Shown here piece by piece: positions 57,091-64,000 of a DNA stretch of 64,000 nucleotides. Location: assembly GCA_000416275.1 (NCBI GenBank), contig ASZJ01000119.1, positions 45,386 to 109,385 on the forward strand. Direction: 5' to 3'. The translations under genes and the position numbers were made by a program. A model generated the notes under the pieces. That model did not search any database and was not told the origin of the DNA. It saw only the letters and a list, made by a program, of their open reading frames with translations. The first letter of the stretch is position 1. Every line of letters starts with the position of its first letter. This stretch comes from Osedax symbiont Rs1 (GTDB lineage: Bacteria > Pseudomonadota > Gammaproteobacteria > Pseudomonadales > Balneatricaceae).

Positions 57091-58083
57091 TTATGAGAAA
57101 AATTCTGATTTTTGAACTTTTTTTCGGATTTTTTGCACGCTGCGAATACAAGATTTGTAGATAGCTACAAAGGCGCTAATGTATAGGCAGTACAAGCCGT
57201 GTTGCTTTTTTTGCTGGTTGGTGTGCAAGCCAAAATCTACAGGTTGCGATGATGAATAATGCAAAGTTTTTGCCCATTTGTCCCAAAGCGCCAGCATCGC
57301 CCCATAATTTTTATTAAAGTGGATCGGGCGGGTGGAATGGTGAATTTGATGCTGGGCAGGTGATATTAGGATGCTCTCAAGCCAGCGCCAATATCTGAAA
57401 CTAATATGGCTATGGCGTAAATTAGCACCGGCAACATTGAATAAGAAAATAAAAATATTAACTTTTAATACCGTGAACAGGTCTACTTGATCGGCGAAGA
57501 AATACACAAAAACACCAATGCTGGTGCCCTGTACCACTGCGCTTCTAATGGCGAATATAAGCGCTTCCACAGGGTGGGTTCTCAGCACTGTTAAAGGGGT
57601 GAGGGAAGTTGCGCTGTGGTGGGTTTTGTGAAACTCCCAGAGCCAAGGTATCTGGTGCATTTTTTTGTGTAAGTAAAAGCGTGCAAAATCGTCCAATAAG
57701 AAGACAAATAGCGTAAAAATACTGATGACCAGCCATGTAGGTATAGTGGATTCTAGTTGGCCTGGTGGGCTAAAGCGATAGTGTAATAATTCAAATATGC
57801 TGGTGGCAATGGCTAATTTGGTGATGAGTATCGGTAGCAGTACTAAAAAAATGGCTTTGTTGATGATGATTAGCTGTAGATCTGCGAGACAAGATCTAGT
57901 TAATATGTGTTTCAAGCCAAATGCTTGAGTGAGATTTTTAGTTAAATTGGTGCGGCGATTTTTAATTGACCAGAGCAAGGCGATGAAAAAGGCGCACAGT
58001 AGGTAACCCCAAAACAGTCGCTGTTGGGAGTTGCTAAAAAATTGGCTGATATCAGTCCAGTAACTGCTGAAAAACTCGTTCAT
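57091..58083 (-). CDS. Fatty acid hydroxylase / sterol desaturase family protein
   Basis: Membrane di-iron enzyme of about 330 residues. The His motifs are present in order: RFYLHKKMH, LWEFHKTHHSAT, NLRHSHI and QHQIHHSTRPIHF, matching the family HxxxH, HxxHH, HxxHH set. At least five hydrophobic segments are seen. The lipid substrate is unknown. The start at 58083 (MNEFFSSYW) is preferred to a TTG 4 codons upstream. A family B element lies 88 bases upstream. Confidence 0.88.
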   Translation of the reverse strand: MNEFFSSYWTDISQFFSNSQQRLFWGYLLCAFFIALLWSIKNRRTNLTKNLTQAFGLKHILTRSCLADLQLIIINKAIFLVLLPILITKLAIATSIFELLHYRFSPPGQLESTIPTWLVISIFTLFVFLLDDFARFYLHKKMHQIPWLWEFHKTHHSATSLTPLTVLRTHPVEALIFAIRSAVVQGTSIGVFVYFFADQVDLFTVLKVNIFIFLFNVAGANLRHSHISFRYWRWLESILISPAQHQIHHSTRPIHFNKNYGAMLALWDKWAKTLHYSSSQPVDFGLHTNQQKKQHGLYCLYISAFVAIYKSCIRSVQKIRKKVQKSEFFS

Positions 58084-58171
58084 GGTAATTGGCAAGTATT
58101 GTTTAAGGGAGTAGGCAGAGCTGGCGGTTTAAATCGATGGTCAGCTCTACTTGATTCAATAGGTATAACTA

Positions 58172-58372
58172 GAGACCTCAGCATAACTTACCCAGAGGGT
58201 ATGATAACTGCGCTCGGTAATACGGCGTTAAACCGGCTCAACATGCTCATTTACAGCAGTAATGCCCGTAAAGGAGAGCACACTGTAGCCAAAGTGAGGG
58301 GCACACTGACTCCGCTATCTCGCCGATTTTTGTCTTGTCGTACCTACGCTCGCAACGTTATGCAGAGCTCTC
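58172..58372. mobile_element. MITE-like element, family B, long copy 5 (201 bp)
   Basis: The ends GAGACCTCAGCATAAC and GTTATGCAGAGCTCTC are flanked by near-identical 5-bp repeats, AACTA at 58167-58171 and TACTA at 58373-58377. The interior closely follows copy 4. It lies between the hydroxylase start and the end of the DUF4856 gene. Confidence 0.88.
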
Positions 58373-58395
58373 TACTATTGAATCACGAGTAGCAA

Positions 58396-59805
58396 TTAAT
58401 CATTTTCTGTGCTTTTACCAGCACCTAATTTAGCTGCCAGCTTGCTTAAGTTAGCTAATTGATCTTTGTTACGTGCTTTCAGTGCGTATTTATCGGCAAG
58501 AAGGTTTTGTACTTTAAGCATATGCAGAGCGTACTGCATTAGCGAGATAGAGCTTGACTGTTGGTAATTGCCTTCAGCATCAATACCCGTTACTTGAGTG
58601 TTGCCAACGAGTACCGGGCTGTAGCCGATTAGTCTGTTCAGAGAGACGGCAAAACCACCTAAGTCTTTACCACTGGTTTGTAAAGACATAGAGAAGCCTT
58701 TCAGTTCGCCCCAGTGGTGAATGTACTTTTTAAAGAGTGGCTTAACATCTTCGTTTTTCTCAATGCCGGCTTGTAATTTAAGCACGTCAGAATAAACGCT
58801 ACCTGCATATTTGAAGGTTGCTTCAGCAATGACTAATTCCCAATTGGTTTTGATGATATCTGCGTATGCAATTAATTGGCTGCGCTGCTGGTCAGTCAAT
58901 TTTTCGCCTTTAGCGGCAGTTATCAATAGACGGCCATCGACAAATGCTTGAGTAATGGTATGCAAATAATTAGTCTTGCCACCTTTGTCAGCGCTCGCAG
59001 CATAAGATGCATGAGCATAAGTCATTTCAGTGCTTAGATCGATTTTACCATTGCCGTTGCTGTCAGCTTTAGTGAAAGCCTCGGGCTTGCCTTTACCAAT
59101 AGCATGAACGGTAGCCGCATCAATGTTCAAGGTATTTGCCGGAGTCCCAAAATAACCAAAGGCCTCATCCCATACGTGTTCTTTACCGGTATAAGCCGCG
59201 CCTTTCTTGTAGGGCTTATCGTTAGGTTTTGAATCGGCAGCTAGTTTTTCGTCTAAGTATGAATCAACGGCTTGATTGTAAAAAACCGCACCCATAGTGA
59301 ACTTTGAAATTAACTGTGGGTAATCCATGCCATTGCTATAATCGAAGCCCTGGTCAGCGATTGCAGCTTTTTCGATCATAAAATTTAGAACTTCAGCGGC
59401 GGTCATATTTCCAGGCCAGCCTGGTACTAAACCTTTGTATGCTTTTCCAGCTAAGTTTTTGCCTTTAGATAGTTGATCTACATTTGTTTCAGCAATGGCA
59501 AAACCTTCTTTGCTAACTGGATCTATAATAGTGCGGTTTTCGTCCTTGTTGGCAAAGTAAGATTGCATCTGTGCTAATAGCTCTGGGTTTGCTGAGCCAT
59601 TGCCTGTTGCGCTTAGCTTCTTTAAGGAATTATGTAAAACGTGACGCGCCATTTGTCCGCCGTAAGAAACGGAAGTGTTTTTGTCCCCTTGATAGTCTTT
59701 AACAGTGACAGGAAAGTCTGCATATATAGGCGCGGCAGAAGCTTGAATAGACAGCGTTGCGACAGAAGCCAGTGCGACTGCAGTAAATAGTTTGTTTAGT
59801 TTCAC
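58396..59805 (-). CDS. DUF4856 family periplasmic protein
   Basis: A 469-residue exported protein. The Sec signal MKLNKLFTAVALASVATLSI is cleaved near SASA-AP (about residue 25). DUF4856 features are VSYGGQMARHVLHNSLKK and HVWDEAFGYFGTPAN. An EF-hand-like loop DSNGNGKIDLSTE sits near residue 245. Relatives are often found with imelysins and iron uptake genes; the function is not established. A Fur-like box at 60061-60079 suggests iron control, but family A copy 3 lies between that box and the start codon. Confidence 0.87.
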   Translation of the reverse strand: MKLNKLFTAVALASVATLSIQASAAPIYADFPVTVKDYQGDKNTSVSYGGQMARHVLHNSLKKLSATGNGSANPELLAQMQSYFANKDENRTIIDPVSKEGFAIAETNVDQLSKGKNLAGKAYKGLVPGWPGNMTAAEVLNFMIEKAAIADQGFDYSNGMDYPQLISKFTMGAVFYNQAVDSYLDEKLAADSKPNDKPYKKGAAYTGKEHVWDEAFGYFGTPANTLNIDAATVHAIGKGKPEAFTKADSNGNGKIDLSTEMTYAHASYAASADKGGKTNYLHTITQAFVDGRLLITAAKGEKLTDQQRSQLIAYADIIKTNWELVIAEATFKYAGSVYSDVLKLQAGIEKNEDVKPLFKKYIHHWGELKGFSMSLQTSGKDLGGFAVSLNRLIGYSPVLVGNTQVTGIDAEGNYQQSSSISLMQYALHMLKVQNLLADKYALKARNKDQLANLSKLAAKLGAGKSTEND

Positions 59806-59851
59806 AATAATCGACCTTAAGATAGTATTTAGTTCAGAGAGTTTTTATAAA

Positions 59852-60011
59852 CCTGAATCGGTGACTTCACTGCACCACATAGCGCAAGCTCTTGATTCTA
59901 CAGCGGTTAGAAAAATACCCGCTGAACCTATGGGTGCAGCTAAGATTTTTCAATTCCACTGTAAAACCAATATCTTACACTCTGTATTCGCTTTGAAGTC
60001 ACGGATTCAGG
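59852..60011. mobile_element. MITE-like element, family A, copy 3 (160 bp)
   Basis: The ends CCTGAATCGGTGACTTC and GAAGTCACGGATTCAGG form an inverted repeat. It is flanked by perfect 5-bp duplications ATAAA at 59847-59851 and 60012-60016. It is about 85% similar by eye to the copy at 61254. It lies 47 bases before the DUF4856 start codon. Confidence 0.9.
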
Positions 60012-60060
60012 ATAAAATTAAAAGCGGAGAATAATTTATAATAATCAGGAGGATATTGCA

Positions 60061-60079
60061 AACAATAACTATTCTTATT
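60061..60079. promoter_or_regulatory. Weak Fur-like box upstream of the DUF4856 gene
   Basis: AACAATAACTATTCTTATT agrees with the 19-base Fur consensus at 11 positions by hand count. It lies 50 bases beyond family A copy 3, about 260 bases before the DUF4856 start. The remaining gap to 60528 shows no gene. Confidence 0.4.
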
Positions 60080-60528
60080 AACGTTAATTTTATAGCTATC
60101 AATGTTGGACGGTCTTAAATGAATTTTGCCGATATTCGGTTTGTCTATCAAAGCGTAAGCCTAGCATATCCATGTCCATTGCCAAGCTGAATAAGGTCTT
60201 GATTTAGCGGTGCATATCTAGCTGTGAGGTAAGGAATTCGTCGGGCTTGCTTAACGCCAATCTATTCTGAAAAATAAGTACTTGGTCATGTTTTTCGCAC
60301 TTTATCGTTAAGTTTCTAGCTATTCGCTCTCAAAAAGAGCAGAAATCTGTCGAAAATCACATTTTTTCGCTGCGATGATTAAAATTCAACAGGATTCTAA
60401 GTGTTAATAATTGCTATAAATATTCAAACAAGATAGATAAAAACATTCATTAGTTAAAGATAATGCAATTATCTTACTATTGAAATTAGAGTTAAACTCA
60501 GACTAACTATTTAATGAGAAGTAAAGTT

Positions 60529-61251
60529 ATGTCCATTGAACTATTGGTTCTTTTAAGTGCAGGATTGATTACAGGTTTTTCTAAGTTTTCAGTGGGTGGT
60601 ATGGGGTTGCTTATTTTACCGGTGATCATGATAGTTTTTCCCGGTCCTCAGGCGCTGGGAATTATTATCCCGATGTACCTGATTACTGATCTACTAGCGA
60701 TTAGCAGCTATCGTAAAAACATTAATTGGCGTCTGTTGGCCAAGTTGTTACCGCTGTGTTTTGCCGGTATTTTAATCGGTAGTTGGTTCTTATCGCATTT
60801 AGATGCCAAGCAGTTTAGCTGGATGCTAGCCACTATCATCCTGGGGATGTTAGTACTGGGTTTTGTTTTAGATCGCTTAGACTCTAATGTTTTACGCCAC
60901 CCGATGAGTGCCATGCTAATCGGTTTTTTAGGTGGGGTGGTGAGTATGATTTCGAATGCCGCTGGGCCGCTGTTTAGTATTTATTTTCTCGAGCAAAAAC
61001 TAACTAAACAGGCTTATGTGAGTACCCGCAGCTGGGCCTTTATGTTGATCAATATTTGTAAAATCCCAATTTTGCTGAGCATGGGATTACTGACGTATGA
61101 GACTGCTCTGATAAGTTTGCAGGCCGTGCCGGGTCTAGTTATCGGCGCGTTTCTAGGTTATTGGCTACTGGGTAAATTGCAGCTGACCCAGTTTAAGTGG
61201 TTGATTAGAATTATGGCGAGTATTGCGGCGCTTAAATTGATGATTGGCTGA
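60529..61251 (+). CDS. TauE/SafE family membrane exporter
   Basis: A 240-residue inner-membrane protein with eight helices. Family features are AGLITGFSKFSVGGMGLLIL at residues 12-31 and IGFLGGVVSMISNAAGPLFS in the middle, the two TauE half motifs. Members export sulfur-containing organic acids or sulfite. The ATG at 60529 has GAGAAG 8 bases upstream; the ATG at 60514 lacks a ribosome site. Family A copy 4 begins 2 bases after the stop. Confidence 0.88.
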   Translation: MSIELLVLLSAGLITGFSKFSVGGMGLLILPVIMIVFPGPQALGIIIPMYLITDLLAISSYRKNINWRLLAKLLPLCFAGILIGSWFLSHLDAKQFSWMLATIILGMLVLGFVLDRLDSNVLRHPMSAMLIGFLGGVVSMISNAAGPLFSIYFLEQKLTKQAYVSTRSWAFMLINICKIPILLSMGLLTYETALISLQAVPGLVIGAFLGYWLLGKLQLTQFKWLIRIMASIAALKLMIG

Positions 61252-61253
61252 TA

Positions 61254-61413
61254 CCAGAATCAGTGACTGCGCAGTGCCACATAGCGCAGGCTCTTAATTC
61301 TACAGCGGTTAGGAAAATAGCCACTGAACCTACGGGTGCAGTTAAGATTTTTCAGTTCCACTGTAAAACCAATATCTTGCACTCTGTATTCACTTTGAAG
61401 CCACAGATTCAGG
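61254..61413. mobile_element. MITE-like element, family A, copy 4 (160 bp)
   Basis: The ends CCAGAATCAGTGACTGC and GAAGCCACAGATTCAGG are family A terminal repeats. Flanks TGATA and TAAAA agree at 3 of 5 positions. It starts right after the stop codon of the TauE-family gene. Confidence 0.85.
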
Positions 61414-61769
61414 TAAAAGTCTGTAAAATCAAGAAGCACCTCCCACCAATTATCCTATTCCATATTAGCTTTAGGCTCCTTATTTGAAGACCTTGCTGGT
61501 ATGAAATGCGAGTTAGCGGACATCATAAAAAAACAGTAGAAATATAAAATATAATTATATCAATGTCTTAAATGAAGTCCTTGTAAAATATGGTGACTTA
61601 TGTCTATGTTGCGAACACCGCAAAAATTTATTATATTTTTATTGATCTAAGATAATTTTTCTTTATAAAGCGGATCACCTGCTGGTGAAGTAATGTACTA
61701 TGAAATTAAGCTCTAGGTTGGTTTAATGAGCCAAGAGTCGTTGAAATTGGTAATAAAGAAGGGATAATT
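61414..61769. other. Intergenic region upstream of phhB
   Basis: About 355 A+T-rich bases. A short hairpin CACCTGCTGGTG near 61675 is seen. No promoter, operator or gene was recognised. Confidence 0.35.
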
Positions 61770-62126
61770 ATGGATGAACTAACTCAACTGGATTGTGAGG
61801 AGTGCGCTGGTAAAGCCAAATTGCTCTGCCCATCAGAGATTATTTCTTTGCTTTATCAGGTGCCAGACTGGGATTTAGCAGTAGAAGTAGAAGAAGAGGA
61901 AGAAAAATTAACTAGGGTATTTAAGATCAGAAAATATGCACAGGCGCTAAAATTCACTAATGTTATCGCTGAATTAGCGGAGTCTGAAGGCCATCACCCG
62001 CAAATTCTTTTGGAGTATGGTCAGGTCTCGGTCGCTTGGTGGACTCACACATTGAATGGCTTACATATTAATGATTTCATCTTAGCGGCTAGAACAACAA
62101 AAATTTTCGCAGCTGATTATGTTTGA
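61770..62126 (+). CDS. phhB: Pterin-4a-carbinolamine dehydratase
   Basis: Enzyme recycling the pterin cofactor of phenylalanine hydroxylase. The 118-residue protein has the active-site motif EGHHPQILLEYGQVSVAWWT and then LNGLHINDFILAARTT. No phhA is adjacent in the window. It is tail to tail with the LysR gene, 10 bases apart. Confidence 0.92.
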   Translation: MDELTQLDCEECAGKAKLLCPSEIISLLYQVPDWDLAVEVEEEEEKLTRVFKIRKYAQALKFTNVIAELAESEGHHPQILLEYGQVSVAWWTHTLNGLHINDFILAARTTKIFAADYV

Positions 62127-62136
62127 TACAATTTTA

Positions 62137-63036
62137 TTAAAGGCCGACTAACTTGGTATCCATCTCCTTCATAACCCACTGTTTGAAAACTGCCATACTG
62201 TGACTTAAAGGTCGATCTTTTTGATAGACTAAATAAAATGAGCGGTGAATATTTAAAGGCAGGTCAAAGGGGATAATTAACTTCCCCGACTCTATTTCAG
62301 GTCCAAGTAAGGTGGTATCCCCTAGGGATATTCCCAGATTTTCAGCGGCAGCAGCATTGGTTAACATGCTATTCGATAACTGCAGTCCCTGCCTGCGCTC
62401 TTGAAACTTCACTCCAGCTAATGCCAGCCATTGGCTCCACTCTGAAAGTCGTTTGCTAACGTGGATGAGTGGATGAAAGCGAATGTGCTCAGGTTTAGAG
62501 AGAGGTTTGTCTTTGGTGATAATACTTGGGCTGCAGATTGGAACTAAGAAAATATCTTTTAAAAAATGTACTTGTATCTCTGGCCAGTCCCCATCCCCAA
62601 AATAAATAGCCATATCTGTGCTGCTGGTATCAAAATCAATTAAACCCATTGATGCATTAATTTGTAATTCTATATCGGGGTAGAGTGTTTGGAATTTTCC
62701 CAAGCGAGGCATCATCCAGCGTGTCAAAAAGTGTGGAGTCATACTAATAGTAATGGTGTGGGCCTTAGATCGTGATTTTAGCACTTCGGTTGCCTCGGCA
62801 ATATCGTGCAGAGCCGCTTGGATCGATGACAAGTATTTTTCACCACTGTCGGTAAGTTCGGCTTTGCGTTTAACTCGTTTAAATAGCTCTACTCCCAGGT
62901 AACTTTCTAAGTTCTTGATTTGATGGCTGATTGCAGAGGCTGTCACGGCGAGCTCTGCAGCGGCTTGAGCGAAGCTTCCGGTGCGTGCGGCCGCTTCAAA
63001 ACTGCGTAAGGTGTTGAGCGGAGGTAAACGTAACAT
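62137..63036 (-). CDS. LysR family transcriptional regulator (GcvA-like)
   Basis: A 299-residue regulator with an N-terminal winged helix, RLPPLNTLRSFEAAARTGSF then AVTASAISHQIKNLESYLG, the start typical of the GcvA/TrpI group. The C-terminal substrate-binding domain follows from about residue 90. The ligand is unknown. A 10-bp palindrome with a T-N11-A core lies 9 bases before the start codon and is a likely autoregulatory site. Confidence 0.92.
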   Translation of the reverse strand: MLRLPPLNTLRSFEAAARTGSFAQAAAELAVTASAISHQIKNLESYLGVELFKRVKRKAELTDSGEKYLSSIQAALHDIAEATEVLKSRSKAHTITISMTPHFLTRWMMPRLGKFQTLYPDIELQINASMGLIDFDTSSTDMAIYFGDGDWPEIQVHFLKDIFLVPICSPSIITKDKPLSKPEHIRFHPLIHVSKRLSEWSQWLALAGVKFQERRQGLQLSNSMLTNAAAAENLGISLGDTTLLGPEIESGKLIIPFDLPLNIHRSFYLVYQKDRPLSHSMAVFKQWVMKEMDTKLVGL

Positions 63037-63044
63037 AAAACCAC

Positions 63045-63069
63045 CAATGATGAATTATTTTCATCATTG
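63045..63069. promoter_or_regulatory. Candidate LysR operator (perfect 10-bp dyad)
   Basis: CAATGATGAA and TTCATCATTG are perfect complements around TTATT. The centre holds T-N11-A (TGAATTATTTTCA), the LysR-box form. It lies 9 bases upstream of the LysR start and about 107 bases before the divergent small gene. Confidence 0.6.
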
Positions 63070-63175
63070 TGCTGAAAATTGATCTTTTGTGCAAGTGCTC
63101 TTTGTTGGTTAAAATAGCAGCATAAACTTTAAACGGTATGAGAATTAAGTCTCAGCCAAAGATAGGAGGCATAAT

Positions 63176-63388
63176 ATGTCATTTCAATACGATGTAGAAA
63201 TAGCAAAAACTAAAACGGGTGCAGTTGATGTTGATTACTACTATTTAGAAGCAAGACGCTTACGCAGTGAGTATTTGGCTCATCTGATTGGTAAATCTGT
63301 GCATGGATTTAAATGCTTTTGTGTTGCGATTCTTGATGCAAACAAATTTGTTACGAGTATGTTTTTGACTAAAAATTTAGTCAAGTAA
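63176..63388 (+). CDS. Small protein, RSP_7527/DUF1127-like
   Basis: A 70-residue protein with a strong AGGAGG 8 bases before the ATG. The middle segment YYYLEARRLRSEYLAHLIGK resembles the Arg-Leu-Arg-x-Glu helix of small proteins such as RSP_7527/DUF1127-type. Function is unknown. It is divergent from the LysR gene and shares its regulatory gap, so the LysR protein may control it. Confidence 0.65.
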   Translation: MSFQYDVEIAKTKTGAVDVDYYYLEARRLRSEYLAHLIGKSVHGFKCFCVAILDANKFVTSMFLTKNLVK

Positions 63389-63546
63389 GTCCGATTTAAT
63401 CATTTCTGAATTTTAATTTATAATGTGGTGTTGATGTGATTTCAACGATGTCTGCACTCAAAATACTTTAATCTTTAGTTGCTTGCTCTGTCCATAATCA
63501 GAGGTTCCTTAACTTTAGGTTGAATAATAATACTTAAGCCAATACA

Positions 63547-63562
63547 CTGTATAAAAACACAG
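63547..63562 (+). promoter_or_regulatory. LexA (SOS) box upstream of dinB
   Basis: CTGTATAAAAACACAG exactly fits CTGT-N8-ACAG, 14 bases before the dinB start codon. Confidence 0.8.
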
Positions 63563-63576
63563 CAAAGGTTTAGGTT

Positions 63577-64000
63577 ATGCGAAAAATAATTCACTGTGAT
63601 TGTGATTGTTTTTACGCCGCAGTTGAAATGCGTGATAATCCTTCTCTGGCAAATATTCCACTTGCCATTGGTGGGCGATCCGATCGGCGAGGGGTCATTG
63701 CAACTTGCAATTACCCGGCCCGTGAATTTGGTATACACTCTGCGATGTCCACCGCTCAAGCGTTTAAGCGCTGTCCTCAGTTACATCTAATACCTGGTAA
63801 TATGCAAAAGTATAAAGATGCCTCTCAGCAAATTTTTGCTATCTACCGAGAAATTACCGATCTTATCGAACCGCTATCTTTAGATGAAGCTTTCTTAGAT
63901 GTCAGTCGCTGTACTATGTTCAGTGGCAGTGGTACACGGATTGCTGAATATTTACGCTATCGGGTAGAGCAAGAAGTGGGAATTACTATATCGGCAGGGG
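63577..64000 (+). CDS. dinB: DNA polymerase IV (3' end outside window)
   Basis: Y-family translesion polymerase, of which about 141 residues are visible. The start [20 protein letters not shown] contains the first catalytic Asp residues. [20 protein letters not shown] and [10 protein letters not shown] (catalytic Asp-Glu) follow. The LexA box upstream agrees with SOS control. The start lacks a strong ribosome site but is the family start. Confidence 0.95.
   Translation, partial: MRKIIHCDCDCFYAAVEMRDNPSLANIPLAIGGRSDRRGVIATCNYPAREFGIHSAMSTAQAFKRCPQLHLIPGNMQKYKDASQQIFAIYREITDLIEPLSLDEAFLDVSRCTMFSGSGTRIAEYLRYRVEQEVGITISAG

Noticed and set aside
58024..58392. Open frame across family B copy 5
   Set aside because: It is the element read in one frame plus antisense of the hydroxylase gene.
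59792..61487. Similar open frames inside family A copies 3 and 4 (shared residues such as IFQFHCKTNILHSVF)
   Set aside because: They only exist because the two repeats are alike; they have no ribosome site and the frame is absent in copies 1 and 2.

Overview
The window looks like a piece of the chromosome of a free-living, probably marine, gammaproteobacterium near the Pseudomonadales/Cellvibrionales. The main reasons are a complete Na+-translocating NADH:quinone reductase operon with its maturation genes, an FNR/Anr regulator, a soluble transhydrogenase, and the gene order secA-argJ-mutT-yacG-coaE-pilD-pilC-pilB/pilA-nadC-ampD, which is typical of this group. Base composition leans to A+T throughout. 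No rRNA, tRNA, CRISPR array, prophage or complete insertion sequence was found.

Layout. 0-6.5 kb: an MscS-type channel cut by the window edge, a DUF1289 protein, a degenerate HD-GYP-like protein, a DUF482 acyltransferase-like protein, a HIT protein and an FmdB zinc ribbon protein. 6.7-17.8 kb: aspS, then nqrABCDEF-apbE-nqrM and sthA, a block for sodium-coupled respiration and NAD(P)H balance. 17.9-20 kb: small hypothetical genes and a GNAT enzyme. 20.4-26.7 kb: tryptophan 2,3-dioxygenase, a branched-chain-type ABC transporter (substrate-binding protein, two permeases, two ATPases) and a hot-dog thioesterase, probably an uptake and catabolism cluster. 27-35.7 kb: a decayed flavoprotein gene, a YecA-family protein, recQ, yqaA, an EamA exporter, apt, fnr, a YafJ-type amidotransferase and a second DUF1289 protein. 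35.8-39.5 kb: a hydantoinase-A-like protein, a cation efflux protein and a small membrane protein. 39.9-52.9 kb: the secA-to-ampD housekeeping and type IV pilus block, then rsmE. 53-61 kb: an Fbp-type ferric iron ABC transporter, a fatty acid hydroxylase/sterol desaturase, a DUF4856 protein and a TauE-type exporter. Fur-like boxes lie upstream of fbpA and of the DUF4856 gene. 61.7-64 kb: phhB, a LysR regulator, a small protein and the start of dinB with a LexA box.

The most distinctive content lies between genes. Two unrelated families of short non-coding inverted-repeat elements are scattered through the window. Family B has five copies: three of 61-65 bp and two of 188-201 bp. Family A has four copies: one of 71 bp and three of 144-160 bp. 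Both are flanked in most or some copies by 5-bp target duplications, which identifies them as MITE-like mobile elements. In both families the short forms look like internal deletions between short direct repeats of the long forms. Several copies sit just after stop codons or inside operons and regulatory regions (pilC-pilD, livK-livH, upstream of the DUF4856 gene), so they may affect expression. No transposase gene with matching ends is present in the window.
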